This document shows positions 32,077-40,784 of a DNA stretch of 64,000 bases, in pieces; position 1 is the first letter of the stretch, and each line of letters starts with the position of its first letter. Source of the stretch: Candidatus Nitrosopumilus sp. (GTDB taxonomy: Archaea; Thermoproteota; Nitrososphaeria; Nitrososphaerales; Nitrosopumilaceae); the NCBI GenBank assembly GCA_028343855.1, contig JAOLZN010000005.1, positions 18,447 through 82,446 of the forward strand. Reading direction: 5' to 3'. The translations under genes and the position numbers were made by a program. Under the pieces are notes generated by a model. It was given only the letters and a program-made list of their open reading frames with translations, did not search any database and was not told the DNA's origin.

Positions 32077-32084
32077 TTTAAATA
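32077..32084 (+). promoter_or_regulatory. TATA box of secreted Ig-like protein gene (predicted)
   Basis: TTTAAATA is 27 nt upstream of the ATG at 32104, favouring that start over the in-frame ATG at 32095, which is only 18 nt away. Confidence 0.45.
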
Positions 32085-32103
32085 GATGTGATTTATGGAT
32101 ATA

Positions 32104-33840
32104 ATGAATAACATGACAGTATCATCATCTAAATTTACTTTATCTCTTTTCGTAATTACTGCTTTACTTATTGGAGGAACTAGTATGGGTGTAAATCAAG
32201 CATTTGCTGGTGCACCACAATTCCAAGCAATTCACAATTCTACTACAACTACCGAAATTGTATTCATAGTTCCAGTTAATGGAACTGCAAGTTTCTTTGA
32301 TTGGCAAATTAATGGTGTAAATGCAACTGCAATTACAAACGGTACAACCCCATCTGCTGCCAATATCGTAGTTTCAGGTGGTGGCGCTGCTGGTAGTGGA
32401 ACTGAAACTTTCGGGTTTTTCAATAGAACTACATCTATTATGTTAACTCACCAAGCAATAAACACTGGTGATACTTTAGTTGTCAACTATACAGGTAATC
32501 CTAACCCTTCAGGTGTGGCAAATGGTAACTTAAGAGACTCACCAATTTCAGCAGCTGATGATTTATTCACCTTAATGACTCCTGGAACTGAAGTAACTGC
32601 ATTAGACCAGATACCACCAATCGCTTTATCTGCAAAAATAATTGATGCAAAGAGAATTCAAGTAACTATGTCTGAACCAATTGCAAATTTCAATACTACT
32701 GCCTCTGACTTTACATTAAGTGGAGCTTCTGGTGTAAACATTGGGTCAATAACTGCAACAAATACTACAAGTCTTCTTCCTGCAACGGGAACAATAGTTT
32801 ATCTAACTACTGATAGACCTATGAGTCATTTATCACAACACATGACTTTAGCTTATTCTAACCAAGGTGGTGGTTGGGAACGTGGTGATGGTGATAACAT
32901 TTTACCTGCTGATGCCGGTGCATCCGGTCACTATCTTGTAGATGATACACACAGTTATGCTTGGACCTGTCAACATCACTGTAATGATACTAATGTTAGT
33001 AATTATAACACCGCTGGTATTGGTAACAGACTTGCAAACTTTACTGGTTTAACTGTAGTTAATCCATTAAACAGTAATGGTGATGCTCCATCAATTCACG
33101 CTGATAAAGCACCAGAATTAATCGCATCTTCTGTACAAGTTAATTCAAAGATGGCTCAAGCATTGACCACTTCTAATCCATTGAATGTTGATGTTGAAGT
33201 TGGAGATAAATTATCATTTGAATTCTTAATATCTGACGACGCTGGTTCATTCTATATACCATATGTTGCACTCTATACTAATTTCATCGATAGACCTGAT
33301 GATATGAATTTGTTTTATACTAACAACTTTGACAGTGTATCTCAAGAAAGTGCTACTTATTATGAATGGAATGTTAGAAGTGATGATGTTGCATATGATT
33401 ACTCAAATACTATTCAATGGAACGATGCAGAATACTCTTTAGTTGATGAGAACACAATTGAATTAAAATTCAACATGGAAATTACTAATACTATGAACCC
33501 AACACAAGTTTGGATTCAAATTGGTGATACTACATATAATTTCAATACTGTTCAATTACCTTTGACTTTGGATGTTACTGGCGATGAATTGTTAAGTTTT
33601 GAAAGCACTAGTAACCAAAAACTTTTGGGTTTCTTGAATGAATCTGTATTAACTACAATTGTCTCCAGTTGGACTACTTCTAATGATGACTTGGCAAATG
33701 TTGAACAACTATCATCTGCATTAGGTGTGCAGGATCAAGTATTGCCAGCATGGACTACTAACTTGGCAAACTGGGTAGTAGATGATGAGATATATGCCGC
33801 AGACATGATTGTAGCAATTGAATACATCATAAACCAATAG
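32104..33840 (+). CDS. large secreted protein with Ig-like domain (S-layer/cell-surface type)
   Basis: A 578-residue exported protein. A signal peptide of about 33 residues (hydrophobic core LSLFVITALLIGG, cleavage near AFA-GAPQF) leads to an Asn/Thr/Ser-rich mature protein. Residues about 170-240 (IDAKRIQVTMSEPI...SDFTLSGASG) match the Ig-like repeats common in thaumarchaeal surface proteins. The C-terminus (LPAWTTNLANWVVDDEIYAA) resembles the Trp-rich end domain seen in many Nitrosopumilus secreted proteins. Potential N-glycosylation sequons are abundant. Role: probably cell-envelope structure or adhesion. An ATG at 32095 is an alternative start. Confidence 0.8.
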   Translation: MNNMTVSSSKFTLSLFVITALLIGGTSMGVNQAFAGAPQFQAIHNSTTTTEIVFIVPVNGTASFFDWQINGVNATAITNGTTPSAANIVVSGGGAAGSGTETFGFFNRTTSIMLTHQAINTGDTLVVNYTGNPNPSGVANGNLRDSPISAADDLFTLMTPGTEVTALDQIPPIALSAKIIDAKRIQVTMSEPIANFNTTASDFTLSGASGVNIGSITATNTTSLLPATGTIVYLTTDRPMSHLSQHMTLAYSNQGGGWERGDGDNILPADAGASGHYLVDDTHSYAWTCQHHCNDTNVSNYNTAGIGNRLANFTGLTVVNPLNSNGDAPSIHADKAPELIASSVQVNSKMAQALTTSNPLNVDVEVGDKLSFEFLISDDAGSFYIPYVALYTNFIDRPDDMNLFYTNNFDSVSQESATYYEWNVRSDDVAYDYSNTIQWNDAEYSLVDENTIELKFNMEITNTMNPTQVWIQIGDTTYNFNTVQLPLTLDVTGDELLSFESTSNQKLLGFLNESVLTTIVSSWTTSNDDLANVEQLSSALGVQDQVLPAWTTNLANWVVDDEIYAADMIVAIEYIINQ

Positions 33841-33915
33841 AATTTTTTAATTCCTTATTCATTCTCAAACATTAATTTAATATAATATTTTTAATAGCTG
33901 ATCCAGTTTCTAATT

Positions 33916-34824
33916 ATGATGGATAAAAAAATTATTCTAATTCCAATCGTAATTATTTTAGTAAGTGTATCTTCAATTTTTCTTATTTTTTCTAATGATG
34001 ATAATGTGGAGATTGATGAAATTGAATCCACTGAATTATTTGATGTTGATCATTTCTTAAAGTCGGAATTAATTGATCATACTTTTAAAATCCGTAATAC
34101 TGGAACCGTTTACGATAGATATTTGATAGAATCTGATTATAGTGTCTATCAACAGAATATCATGTTAGATGATCCAATTATTAAATATCAATTCTCTGAA
34201 GATTTTGAGCTTGATACATCTCTTAGTGGCCCTGAAAACCCTAACACAATTGTAATTTATCCTACTTTCACTTCTGCTGCATATTCGGAGCCTGGATTTT
34301 ATACTTATTTTAGAGGTGATTGCGATGAATCTTGTATTACTGACATAAGTTTTGTAAATCCTGAATTAAAATACACTTCAAGTGGAATGGGCACTCAATT
34401 GTTGCATACACTTGGATATAATTTCATTAGCGATGTGGATGTTGATAAAAATCCTGAAATTCTAAAAAACTATGATACCTTAATTTTACTCCATAATGAA
34501 TATGTAACAAAAAAAATGTTTGATGCAATTAGTAGTCATCCAAATATCATTTTCCTATATCCTAATGCACTATATGCTGAAATTGAAGTAAATCATGTTG
34601 ATCAAACAATGACTTTGATAAGAGGTCATAATTATCCTCAGACAGAAATTAGAAATGGTTTTGGTTATGCTATTGAAGAGGCTTATCATGAGTATGAATA
34701 TGATACTACATGTATGGATTGGAATTTTATGGAATTTGAGAATGGATATGCTCTAAATTGTTACCCTGATGCAGTAATTTGGGATATTCCTGGCATCGTT
34801 GGTACGTTGAAATTCTTAACATAG
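33916..34824 (+). CDS. membrane-anchored extracytoplasmic protein
   Basis: A 302-residue protein with one N-terminal membrane helix (about 5-26) and a large acidic outer domain; the first two codons are both ATG. The domain contains two Cys in GDCDESC and two near the end (DTTCMDW, LNCYPDA), which could form disulphides. A stretch LLHTLGYNFI...LKNYDTLILLHNEYV suggests an alpha/beta fold, perhaps related to glutamine-amidotransferase-like or hydrolase folds, but I cannot name it. It follows the secreted Ig-like protein by 75 bp and may share its expression. Confidence 0.72.
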   Translation: MMDKKIILIPIVIILVSVSSIFLIFSNDDNVEIDEIESTELFDVDHFLKSELIDHTFKIRNTGTVYDRYLIESDYSVYQQNIMLDDPIIKYQFSEDFELDTSLSGPENPNTIVIYPTFTSAAYSEPGFYTYFRGDCDESCITDISFVNPELKYTSSGMGTQLLHTLGYNFISDVDVDKNPEILKNYDTLILLHNEYVTKKMFDAISSHPNIIFLYPNALYAEIEVNHVDQTMTLIRGHNYPQTEIRNGFGYAIEEAYHEYEYDTTCMDWNFMEFENGYALNCYPDAVIWDIPGIVGTLKFLT

Positions 34825-34880
34825 TTAGATTTAATTTAAAATTACAAATGTTTAAAGTTCCTTTTTGATAAACATGTTTA

Positions 34881-35066
34881 GTGACTATAGAAACTCAATT
34901 AAAAATTGAAAAATCAAATACTTCTCTTGCAGAATTAATTGGTCATTTTCGGGAAAAATGTGAGGTTTGTGGACATCATAGAATTATGCATAATGAAATT
35001 GGTGTATGTGAGGGAGTAATGAATAAACCTTGTACTTCTGGTTGTGACAAATTTAAAGCAGAATGA
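34881..35066 (+). CDS. 61-residue Cys/His zinc-binding protein
   Basis: Starts with GTG at 34881. The core reads CEVCGHHRIMHNEIGVCEG followed by PCTSGCDKF: five Cys and several His in 40 residues, a plausible zinc site. An N-terminal helical part precedes it. No named family. It is 42 bp upstream of the nitroreductase gene. Confidence 0.72.
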   Translation: MTIETQLKIEKSNTSLAELIGHFREKCEVCGHHRIMHNEIGVCEGVMNKPCTSGCDKFKAE

Positions 35067-35109
35067 TTTTCCTAATAATCTTTAATATCCATTAGATACT
35101 ACGTCCTTC

Positions 35110-35760
35110 ATGAGGGATTTTCACCCTGACGACGATGTAGCTTCTCCTGAAGGTTATGCTCCTCAAATGTCTCCTGATGATTATGATCCTGGAATTCCAA
35201 ATCAATTATTGGATTTTATTTTACGCTCTGAACCTTCAGAACCTATTGATACTGATTTATTTGCGGTAATGAAAAAAAGGAGATCTACAAGAAAATTTTC
35301 TGATAAACCTGTTGAAACTACAAAAATTGATAAAATCATTGCAGCAGCTGATACTGCTCCTACTGCTGGAAATTTTCAAGGATTTGAAATATTTTATGTA
35401 AAAAGTCTTGAAAAGAAAAGGGCCTTAGTTGATGCATGTAATCATCAATCTTATGTTGATGCACCTATTGTATTGGTTTTTTGTAAAAACCCCTCTAGAG
35501 TAAAATTTAATTTTCCTCCATACGTTTTACGAAAATTTGCAATACAAGATGCAACACTAGCTGCAGGATATTCTCAATTAGCTGCACAAGCTATGGGGCT
35601 GAGTTCTATTTGGATAGGAATGTTTGATGAGCAAAAAATTATGGATATTTTAGAAACCACTTTGGTACCTTCATCTGTTTTGTGTATTGGTTACCCTAAA
35701 CAAACTAAATTTCCTAAATCTCGACGTAATCTTAAAGATCTTGTAAATGTGGTTTGGTAG
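35110..35760 (+). CDS. nitroreductase-family flavoprotein
   Basis: FMN-dependent oxidoreductase of 216 residues. After a divergent acidic N-terminal extension of about 55 residues, the family core begins at MKKRRSTRKFSDKPV; TAPTAGNFQGFEIF, AIQDATLAAGYSQLAAQAMGL and CIGYPK are typical FMN-contact blocks. Substrate unknown; the family includes NAD(P)H-dependent reductases of nitro compounds, quinones and flavins. A second family member lies at 47539-48144. Confidence 0.92.
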   Translation: MRDFHPDDDVASPEGYAPQMSPDDYDPGIPNQLLDFILRSEPSEPIDTDLFAVMKKRRSTRKFSDKPVETTKIDKIIAAADTAPTAGNFQGFEIFYVKSLEKKRALVDACNHQSYVDAPIVLVFCKNPSRVKFNFPPYVLRKFAIQDATLAAGYSQLAAQAMGLSSIWIGMFDEQKIMDILETTLVPSSVLCIGYPKQTKFPKSRRNLKDLVNVVW

Positions 35761-35811
35761 TTTAGCCTAAAATTCTCCATGTTTAAATAATCATCAATAT
35801 TGCATTATTTT

Positions 35812-36045
35812 ATGACTGATGCGTATGTTATGTTAAACTGTGAGTTGGGAGCTGAAGAGAAAATTATTGAACAATTAAAGGAATTAGAACAAGTTGTTGA
35901 TGTTTTTGAAACCATTGGAACTCATGATATGATGGTTAAACTTCAGGGTGACAATTTTGAAAAAATTCGAGAAATAGTGTCCTGGAATATCCAAAAACTG
36001 GATAAAGTTCGTTCAACTGCTACTTTGATTAAAAAAGATAATTAA
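35812..36045 (+). CDS. stand-alone Lrp/AsnC-type ligand-binding domain (RAM)
   Basis: A 77-residue protein that is only the effector-binding ACT-like domain of Lrp/AsnC regulators: AYVMLNCELGAEEKIIEQL, VVDVFETIGTHDMMVKLQG, then ATLIKK. There is no helix-turn-helix, so it probably modulates a partner. An in-frame TTG at 35800 would add four residues; the ATG at 35812 is preferred. Confidence 0.88.
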   Translation: MTDAYVMLNCELGAEEKIIEQLKELEQVVDVFETIGTHDMMVKLQGDNFEKIREIVSWNIQKLDKVRSTATLIKKDN

Positions 36046-36083
36046 TTCAATACGCTTAAGTTTAAAATTATTTATGACTTTTT

Positions 36084-36293
36084 ATGGATATATCATCTAA
36101 AAAACTTCCAATTATTTTGATAATTGTGTTAATTGGAATTTTAATAATGCAATTTGTTTCCAATGATAATTCTACCCCTATGATTGATCCTGAAACTTGT
36201 GAATTATATATTGTAGATTCACAAATAAATGTCAAAACATACCTAGATGAATTTAATCAAAAATGTTTAGATTTTAAAAATTTGAATAAGTGA
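36084..36293 (+). CDS. small membrane-anchored protein
   Basis: A 69-residue protein with a single hydrophobic helix (about 8-25), then a polar tail of about 45 residues with two Cys (ETCEL, NQKCLDF). It is probably anchored with the tail outside. Not recognised. It lies 38 bp after the AsnC-type gene on the same strand. Confidence 0.65.
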   Translation: MDISSKKLPIILIIVLIGILIMQFVSNDNSTPMIDPETCELYIVDSQINVKTYLDEFNQKCLDFKNLNK

Positions 36294-36335
36294 TTGTTTT
36301 AATCCTTAATTATGATTAATGTTTAATCATATGTC

Positions 36336-36512
36336 ATGGTTGGAGATAAAAATGAAATTGATAAATTAATTGATACTATGATTGAAAGCGGTGATGAATT
36401 AGTTGAGAACCTAAAAACTGTGTTGCCTAATTCGTTATCTGAATCAATGGTTATGTTTCATGAATCTAATGTTGAAAATTTAAAAAAAATTAAAGAATTC
36501 CTAAATGGTTAA
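36336..36512 (+). CDS. 58-residue helical protein
   Basis: Reads from ATG 36336 to TAA 36510-36512. It starts MVGDKNEIDKLIDTMIESGD and continues as amphipathic helices with regular Leu/Ile/Val/Met spacing, ending KKIKEFLNG. The even composition argues for a real protein. No family recognised. Confidence 0.55.
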   Translation: MVGDKNEIDKLIDTMIESGDELVENLKTVLPNSLSESMVMFHESNVENLKKIKEFLNG

Positions 36513-36576
36513 ATGTTAATTTCAATTGGTATGATTACTGCTATACCTTTTTTAATTATAAATTGACTTTTTTATT

Positions 36577-36984
36577 GTGATTAGAACTAGAACTATATCT
36601 ATGGAAGTGAACAAAATTGTGGGTGATACATTTGACTCCATTTTAGCATTGTTTCCTAAAGTAGTTCCCGATGCAAAAATTAATTCTGATGGCTGGTGGT
36701 CATTTATTGGTCCATATGGAAAATCTAAAGTCAAATTTAATCAAAATAAGTCCCTTGGAGTATTAGATCATGAATACATTGATGAAGAATCTGCGTGGAA
36801 AATTCCTATGCGTATTATTCCAAACGGTAATTCTTCAGAAGTAGTAATTATTTTAAAAAAGCCTAAACAATTAACTGATGCACAATTTGATGAAAGAGTA
36901 GAAAAAATTAACAAACTTGCAACTTCCATGAAAAAAATATTGGAATCTGATTTTAATTCAAATTATTTTAAGAACATGGTTTGA
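36577..36984 (+). CDS. uncharacterised 135-residue protein, possibly SRPBCC-like
   Basis: Starts with GTG at 36577; the ATG at residue 9 is an alternative. The pattern VNKIVGDTFDSILALFP, then strands with WWSFIGPYGKSKVKFNQ and IPMRIIPNGNSSEVVIILKKP, then a long C-terminal helix, resembles the helix-grip (SRPBCC) fold. That call is by pattern only. A second, clearer SRPBCC protein is at 37798-38259. Confidence 0.65.
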   Translation: MIRTRTISMEVNKIVGDTFDSILALFPKVVPDAKINSDGWWSFIGPYGKSKVKFNQNKSLGVLDHEYIDEESAWKIPMRIIPNGNSSEVVIILKKPKQLTDAQFDERVEKINKLATSMKKILESDFNSNYFKNMV

Positions 36985-36999
36985 TGCATTTTTGATATT

Positions 37000-37150
37000 G
37001 TGCTTAAATGCAAATTTTGTAATCATAAATTGAAACAAATTGCCATATGACGAAGTATGTTATCAGCGATTAGAAGATGATAATTCTAACAATCAGGAAG
37101 AATTGATATCTCTTTCACTGATATCCAAATCTGATGGTGAATCTTCATAA
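37000..37150 (+). pseudogene. possible frameshifted small zinc protein
   Basis: A GTG at 37000 opens MLKCKFCNHKLKQIAI and stops at 37048-37050. In another forward frame, a stretch from 37040 to 37150 reads a plausible acidic continuation (PYDEVCYQRLEDDNSNNQ...) with a Cys, ending in TAA. Joined by a one-base shift, the two would make a protein of about 50 residues like the neighbouring MKCKYCEQIF protein. It may instead be two chance frames. Weakly supported. Confidence 0.3.
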
Positions 37151-37198
37151 TTGTATATTAACATAAATTTAAGATAATTAAAATTATTTTTATTAAAA

Positions 37199-37423
37199 AT
37201 GAAGTGTAAATACTGTGAACAAATTTTTGAAGATGATGATGATTTTGTCTTAGATTACTTTTATCATTTTGAAAGTCATCACTATGATGTTCTTAGTGTA
37301 GATGAGAAAATAATGCACGATATTAGAAAAAAAATGATTAAATCTAAAAGTGATTATGATGTTAACAAAAAAATTGATGGTGATTCTGATTTAGTTTTTA
37401 ATGCTAAGAACTCTGATATCTAG
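37199..37423 (+). CDS. 74-residue CxxC...HxxxH zinc protein
   Basis: Starts MKCKYCEQIFEDDDDFVLDY and then has FYHFESHHYDVL: a CxxC followed about 20 residues later by clustered His, an atypical C2H2-like finger. The C-terminal half is Lys/Asp-rich and probably disordered. Stand-alone gene convergent with a minus-strand membrane protein gene. Confidence 0.72.
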   Translation: MKCKYCEQIFEDDDDFVLDYFYHFESHHYDVLSVDEKIMHDIRKKMIKSKSDYDVNKKIDGDSDLVFNAKNSDI

Positions 37424-37428
37424 TAAAT

Positions 37429-37755
37429 TTATTCTTCTTTACCTGGACCTACTACATCTTCTGGTTTTATTTTACTATCCCAGTCTCCTTTGACTCCTTT
37501 AATTAATGAAATTATTCCAGATATGATAAATGCCATAACTAATCCAAAAAATACTGTTTGATCCATTATCTTAAATGAACAGTTAATTTTTGCTGGTGGC
37601 TTGTCATCAAAGTATTCATAACACGTTCCAAATTCATTTGATTCTATTGTTGCAGCTTGATACTCATGACCAAATGCACCCAAAATAATAACTCCTACAA
37701 AAATTAATGCAACTCCTAAAATTATAAATCGCATATCACTCATATTTTTTTTCAA
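37429..37755 (-). CDS. small two-helix membrane protein
   Basis: A 108-residue protein with hydrophobic helices at about 8-28 and 70-90, and an outer loop between them containing two Cys (FGTCYEYF, KINCSFKI) that may pair. The C-terminus is charged (DWDSKIKPEDVVG). Similar in layout to the membrane proteins at 8460-8738 and 57335-57613. Family unknown. Confidence 0.7.
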   Translation of the reverse strand: MKKNMSDMRFIILGVALIFVGVIILGAFGHEYQAATIESNEFGTCYEYFDDKPPAKINCSFKIMDQTVFFGLVMAFIISGIISLIKGVKGDWDSKIKPEDVVGPGKEE

Positions 37756-37797
37756 TGACTCACAGTATTTAGATTTTAACCCAAAAAGTAACTAGTT

Positions 37798-38259
37798 TTA
37801 CTTCTCTAAGGAATTTTTTAAATTTTCTAAAGATGCTTCATAAAATGAACCCATAAACACCAAAAATTCTAAAAATTGTTTCTCCGACATTTTTTGACTG
37901 TTTAGATATGATTGCCATGTCAATTCAGTTATTGTTTTTGTTTTCTTTTTGATTGAAATCGTTGCAACATAAGCCCTTAATGGAAGGCCTTCTGTGGCAA
38001 CATATGTGAAATATTCTCCTTTTTCCCATGCTATAATGTGCTCTTCAATTTCATTTCCATCTCCAAATGTAATTAGTCTAATTGACCCCACACCTTTTTT
38101 CTTTTTAGATAGATATTCTGTTTTTGTTACATCTACTAACCATGAAGTTAATCCTACTATGTTGCTGATTTTTCTCCAAACTATCTCTTTTGATGCCTTG
38201 ATTCTGATTGTTTTTTTCACTGTTCCTGTATGAAATGCTTTTTGAGGGCTTTTTGCCAT
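37798..38259 (-). CDS. SRPBCC/START-like ligand-binding protein
   Basis: A 153-residue helix-grip protein. KKTIRIKASKEIVWRKISNIVGLTSW at the start, then RLITFGDGNEIEEHIIAWEKGEYFTYV, ELTWQSYL and a long C-terminal helix match polyketide-cyclase/SRPBCC domains that hold hydrophobic ligands. Cytoplasmic; ligand unknown. It is transcribed away from the coiled-coil gene at 38336. Confidence 0.85.
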   Translation of the reverse strand: MAKSPQKAFHTGTVKKTIRIKASKEIVWRKISNIVGLTSWLVDVTKTEYLSKKKKGVGSIRLITFGDGNEIEEHIIAWEKGEYFTYVATEGLPLRAYVATISIKKKTKTITELTWQSYLNSQKMSEKQFLEFLVFMGSFYEASLENLKNSLEK

Positions 38260-38335
38260 GACTCTGAGTAATTATCATTGAATTTTAAGATATGTGTAAG
38301 AATGATTTTTAATCCCTCTAACATAATCTTATCAA

Positions 38336-39616
38336 ATGGTATTTGGATGGGGTAAAAAAAAGCAAGTGGAAGAACCTGTTGAACGTAAAGCAATCAATCA
38401 AAATATCGAACTTTCTGATGTTTCTAAAATTATAGACGATTTAAGTAAATTGAGAGAATCTCAAACTCTTTCTGAAATAAAAAATTTGAGAAATAGTACT
38501 GCTCCTCTTATTGATGATTTAATGAAAATAGGCATTGTTCTTGAAAAAGATGATCTAAATATTGATGATATTGATAAACACTTAGCTATAATTGTTGTGA
38601 GGGGAAAAAAACAAGTTATTGATATTTTGAAAAAAGATGTAAAGAATTTAATTCAAGTTTCTACAATTGATGATGCAAAAAAATTAGATTATTTTTTGAC
38701 TCAACTTCTTAAAAAAGTTGGTGACGTTTTAGGAAGACAAACTAGAGTGATTCATATTTTTGCAAAAAAATATGCAAATCAATTAACTGACAATCTAAAA
38801 ATTATGAATGAAAATTCTGATAATATTTCACAACTTTTAAAACATTATGCATCTAGACAATCTACTTTTGAAGAAATTAATGAAATGTTGATTAAAATTA
38901 AATCCCTTAATCAAGAACATTCTGATAAAACAAAAAGGAATTCTGAGATATTATTAAATTTAAAATCTATTGAAGAAAAAAAGATCTTGCTACAGAAATC
39001 TTTGGATGAGATTCATGCCTCAGAAAATTATAGAAATTATGTTGATTTAGAAAGTAAACTGAATCAATTTTCTAATCAAAAATCTACTATTAAATCTGAA
39101 ATTGATACACAATTTACAAAAATCTCTCGTCCTTTAGGTCGATATGCATATGCATCATCATTGGATAAGGAACAAACAAAAATTTTGTCTACTTTGGTAG
39201 ATAATCCATTTGATGCACTTGTGCCTGAAAACTTTGATTCTATAATCGTTATTTTAGAAAATATTAGAAAAGGAATCTCTACGGGTTCTATATCTGTAAA
39301 AGATACTCAAAAAATGATGTCTCAATTGACTGAAACAGAAGAATCTTTGAATACTTTCATAAAAAAAGTATCTGATTACAATGACACTTTTAATTCTATG
39401 AAAAATGATCTTACTAGTTTGAAACCTGATAATTTGACAACTCTTGAAAATAATATTTCTAAAAATAATAATTCTGAAACTGATTCTCATGAAAAATCTA
39501 AAATCATTTTATCTGAAATTAACGACATTGATACTCAAATCCCTGATATTATATCTAAAATTGAAGGTAAATTACAATTATTTTCAAATACTAAATACAA
39601 TATATCACGATCTTAA
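38336..39616 (+). CDS. long coiled-coil protein
   Basis: A 426-residue soluble protein that is almost entirely helical and heptad-like, rich in Lys, Glu, Ser and Ile, after an N-terminus MVFGWGKKKQVEEP. It has no ATPase, SMC hinge or membrane motif. The first gene of a run with a JAMM protease (31 bp later), a zinc-ribbon membrane protein and a small protein. I do not recognise the family; it may be a scaffold or cell-architecture protein. Confidence 0.75.
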   Translation: MVFGWGKKKQVEEPVERKAINQNIELSDVSKIIDDLSKLRESQTLSEIKNLRNSTAPLIDDLMKIGIVLEKDDLNIDDIDKHLAIIVVRGKKQVIDILKKDVKNLIQVSTIDDAKKLDYFLTQLLKKVGDVLGRQTRVIHIFAKKYANQLTDNLKIMNENSDNISQLLKHYASRQSTFEEINEMLIKIKSLNQEHSDKTKRNSEILLNLKSIEEKKILLQKSLDEIHASENYRNYVDLESKLNQFSNQKSTIKSEIDTQFTKISRPLGRYAYASSLDKEQTKILSTLVDNPFDALVPENFDSIIVILENIRKGISTGSISVKDTQKMMSQLTETEESLNTFIKKVSDYNDTFNSMKNDLTSLKPDNLTTLENNISKNNNSETDSHEKSKIILSEINDIDTQIPDIISKIEGKLQLFSNTKYNISRS

Positions 39617-39647
39617 AATTAATTTACTTAGAATTTGAAGTCTTCTT

Positions 39648-40070
39648 ATGTTTTTTAAAAATAACAAAATCGAACGTAAGGTCTTACTTGATAAAAGTGT
39701 CTTAGATAGTATTGTGACCTTTTGTAAAATGAAGCATCCTAATGAAGGCATTTTGATATTGAAAGGAAAATCTAAAAATGGTCAAATCAAAATTGATGGA
39801 TTAGCTATTCCTCCATTTAATTTCACAGGTCCTACATTTGCAGGATTTCCACATTCTTTCTTGCCATTTGATAATAGCTATATTGGCATTGTTCATTCTC
39901 ACCCTTCAGGTTCAGCTGAACCTTCTGTAACTGATTTGAATAATTTTTTTGGTTTGGTTTCGTTAATTATTCAATCTCCGTATGATGATGATTCCATTTT
40001 TGCATGGGATAGTGGTGGCAACACAATTCCATTATCTATAAACGATGAACATGAAACAGAGAAAAACTGA
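39648..40070 (+). CDS. JAMM/MPN-domain metalloprotease-like protein
   Basis: A 140-residue JAB1/MPN+ domain. The catalytic set is complete: Glu33 in PNEGILIL, H83-x-H85 in HSHPSG, and S93/D96, so the E...HxH-x7-S-x2-D zinc motif is intact. In archaea such proteins cleave isopeptide or C-terminal bonds of ubiquitin-like SAMP proteins or process their precursors. No SAMP or E1-like gene is seen in the window. It follows the coiled-coil gene by 31 bp. Confidence 0.92.
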   Translation: MFFKNNKIERKVLLDKSVLDSIVTFCKMKHPNEGILILKGKSKNGQIKIDGLAIPPFNFTGPTFAGFPHSFLPFDNSYIGIVHSHPSGSAEPSVTDLNNFFGLVSLIIQSPYDDDSIFAWDSGGNTIPLSINDEHETEKN

Positions 40071-40108
40071 CAAAGCTTTATAACCTTTTTTAAGGAACTT
40101 TTAGTGAT

Positions 40109-40453
40109 TTGAATCCTCAATTAAAAAAATATTATATTTTTCTTGGTGCATCACTTGTATTTAGTATTGGTTTGCAAATTGTTTTAGGTTATCTTGGTGT
40201 TCCTTGGTTTATCAGCATTGGACTAGTTATGGCAATATTTATTTTACTTCCAATGTATATGCGAAGACGACAAATGGGACAAATGGGAAATTATGGCGGT
40301 AGCTCAAGTGGCGCTGGAGGTGGATTCTTTGGAAGTGGAGGCGGACAAAGTGATTCCACAAATGTTCGTTATGTATGTCTTGTTTGTAACAATAAACACA
40401 AAGGTGGCTCATGTCCTCGATGTGGTTCAAAAATGCAAAGAGCTGATTTTTAG
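40109..40453 (+). CDS. membrane protein with C-terminal zinc ribbon
   Basis: A 114-residue protein starting with TTG at 40109. Two membrane helices (about 8-28 and 32-50) lead to a basic then Gly/Ser-rich linker and a C-terminal zinc ribbon CLVCNNKHKGGSCPRCG that would lie in the cytoplasm. The layout suggests a membrane adaptor. The next gene starts 8 bp later. Confidence 0.8.
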   Translation: MNPQLKKYYIFLGASLVFSIGLQIVLGYLGVPWFISIGLVMAIFILLPMYMRRRQMGQMGNYGGSSSGAGGGFFGSGGGQSDSTNVRYVCLVCNNKHKGGSCPRCGSKMQRADF

Positions 40454-40461
40454 GAAAAAAA

Positions 40462-40779
40462 ATGACTTTAGAAGAATTAAGAAAAAAAGCCCTATATCAA
40501 AACTCTATTGAGATATGGATTGGAATTAGTGAAGAGAAAAAACTAGACTGGGTTGATACTGATAATTATCAAAAGTTTATTGCATTTCTTTTAAAAAATG
40601 AACTAAGCATGAAACAAATGACTATTTGTTTTGATGAATCTGATAATGCATCTTATGGGGGTCACAGCAAAAAGGTATTTGCTAATAATTTGGCTGCAAT
40701 CAATGACGTAAATTCACATTGTTATTCAATAAAATTGAAGGATACTGCAATTGAATTAATTCGAAAATTTGAACTCTAA
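40462..40779 (+). CDS. uncharacterised 105-residue protein
   Basis: Starts MTLEELRKKALYQNSIEIWIGI. A helix, strand, helix, strand pattern with a Gly-rich turn (SYGGHSKK) is seen; no cysteines that fit a metal site and no membrane segment. Family not recognised. It starts 8 bp after the zinc-ribbon membrane gene and is probably part of the same transcript. Confidence 0.7.
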   Translation: MTLEELRKKALYQNSIEIWIGISEEKKLDWVDTDNYQKFIAFLLKNELSMKQMTICFDESDNASYGGHSKKVFANNLAAINDVNSHCYSIKLKDTAIELIRKFEL

Positions 40780-40784
40780 TTTGA

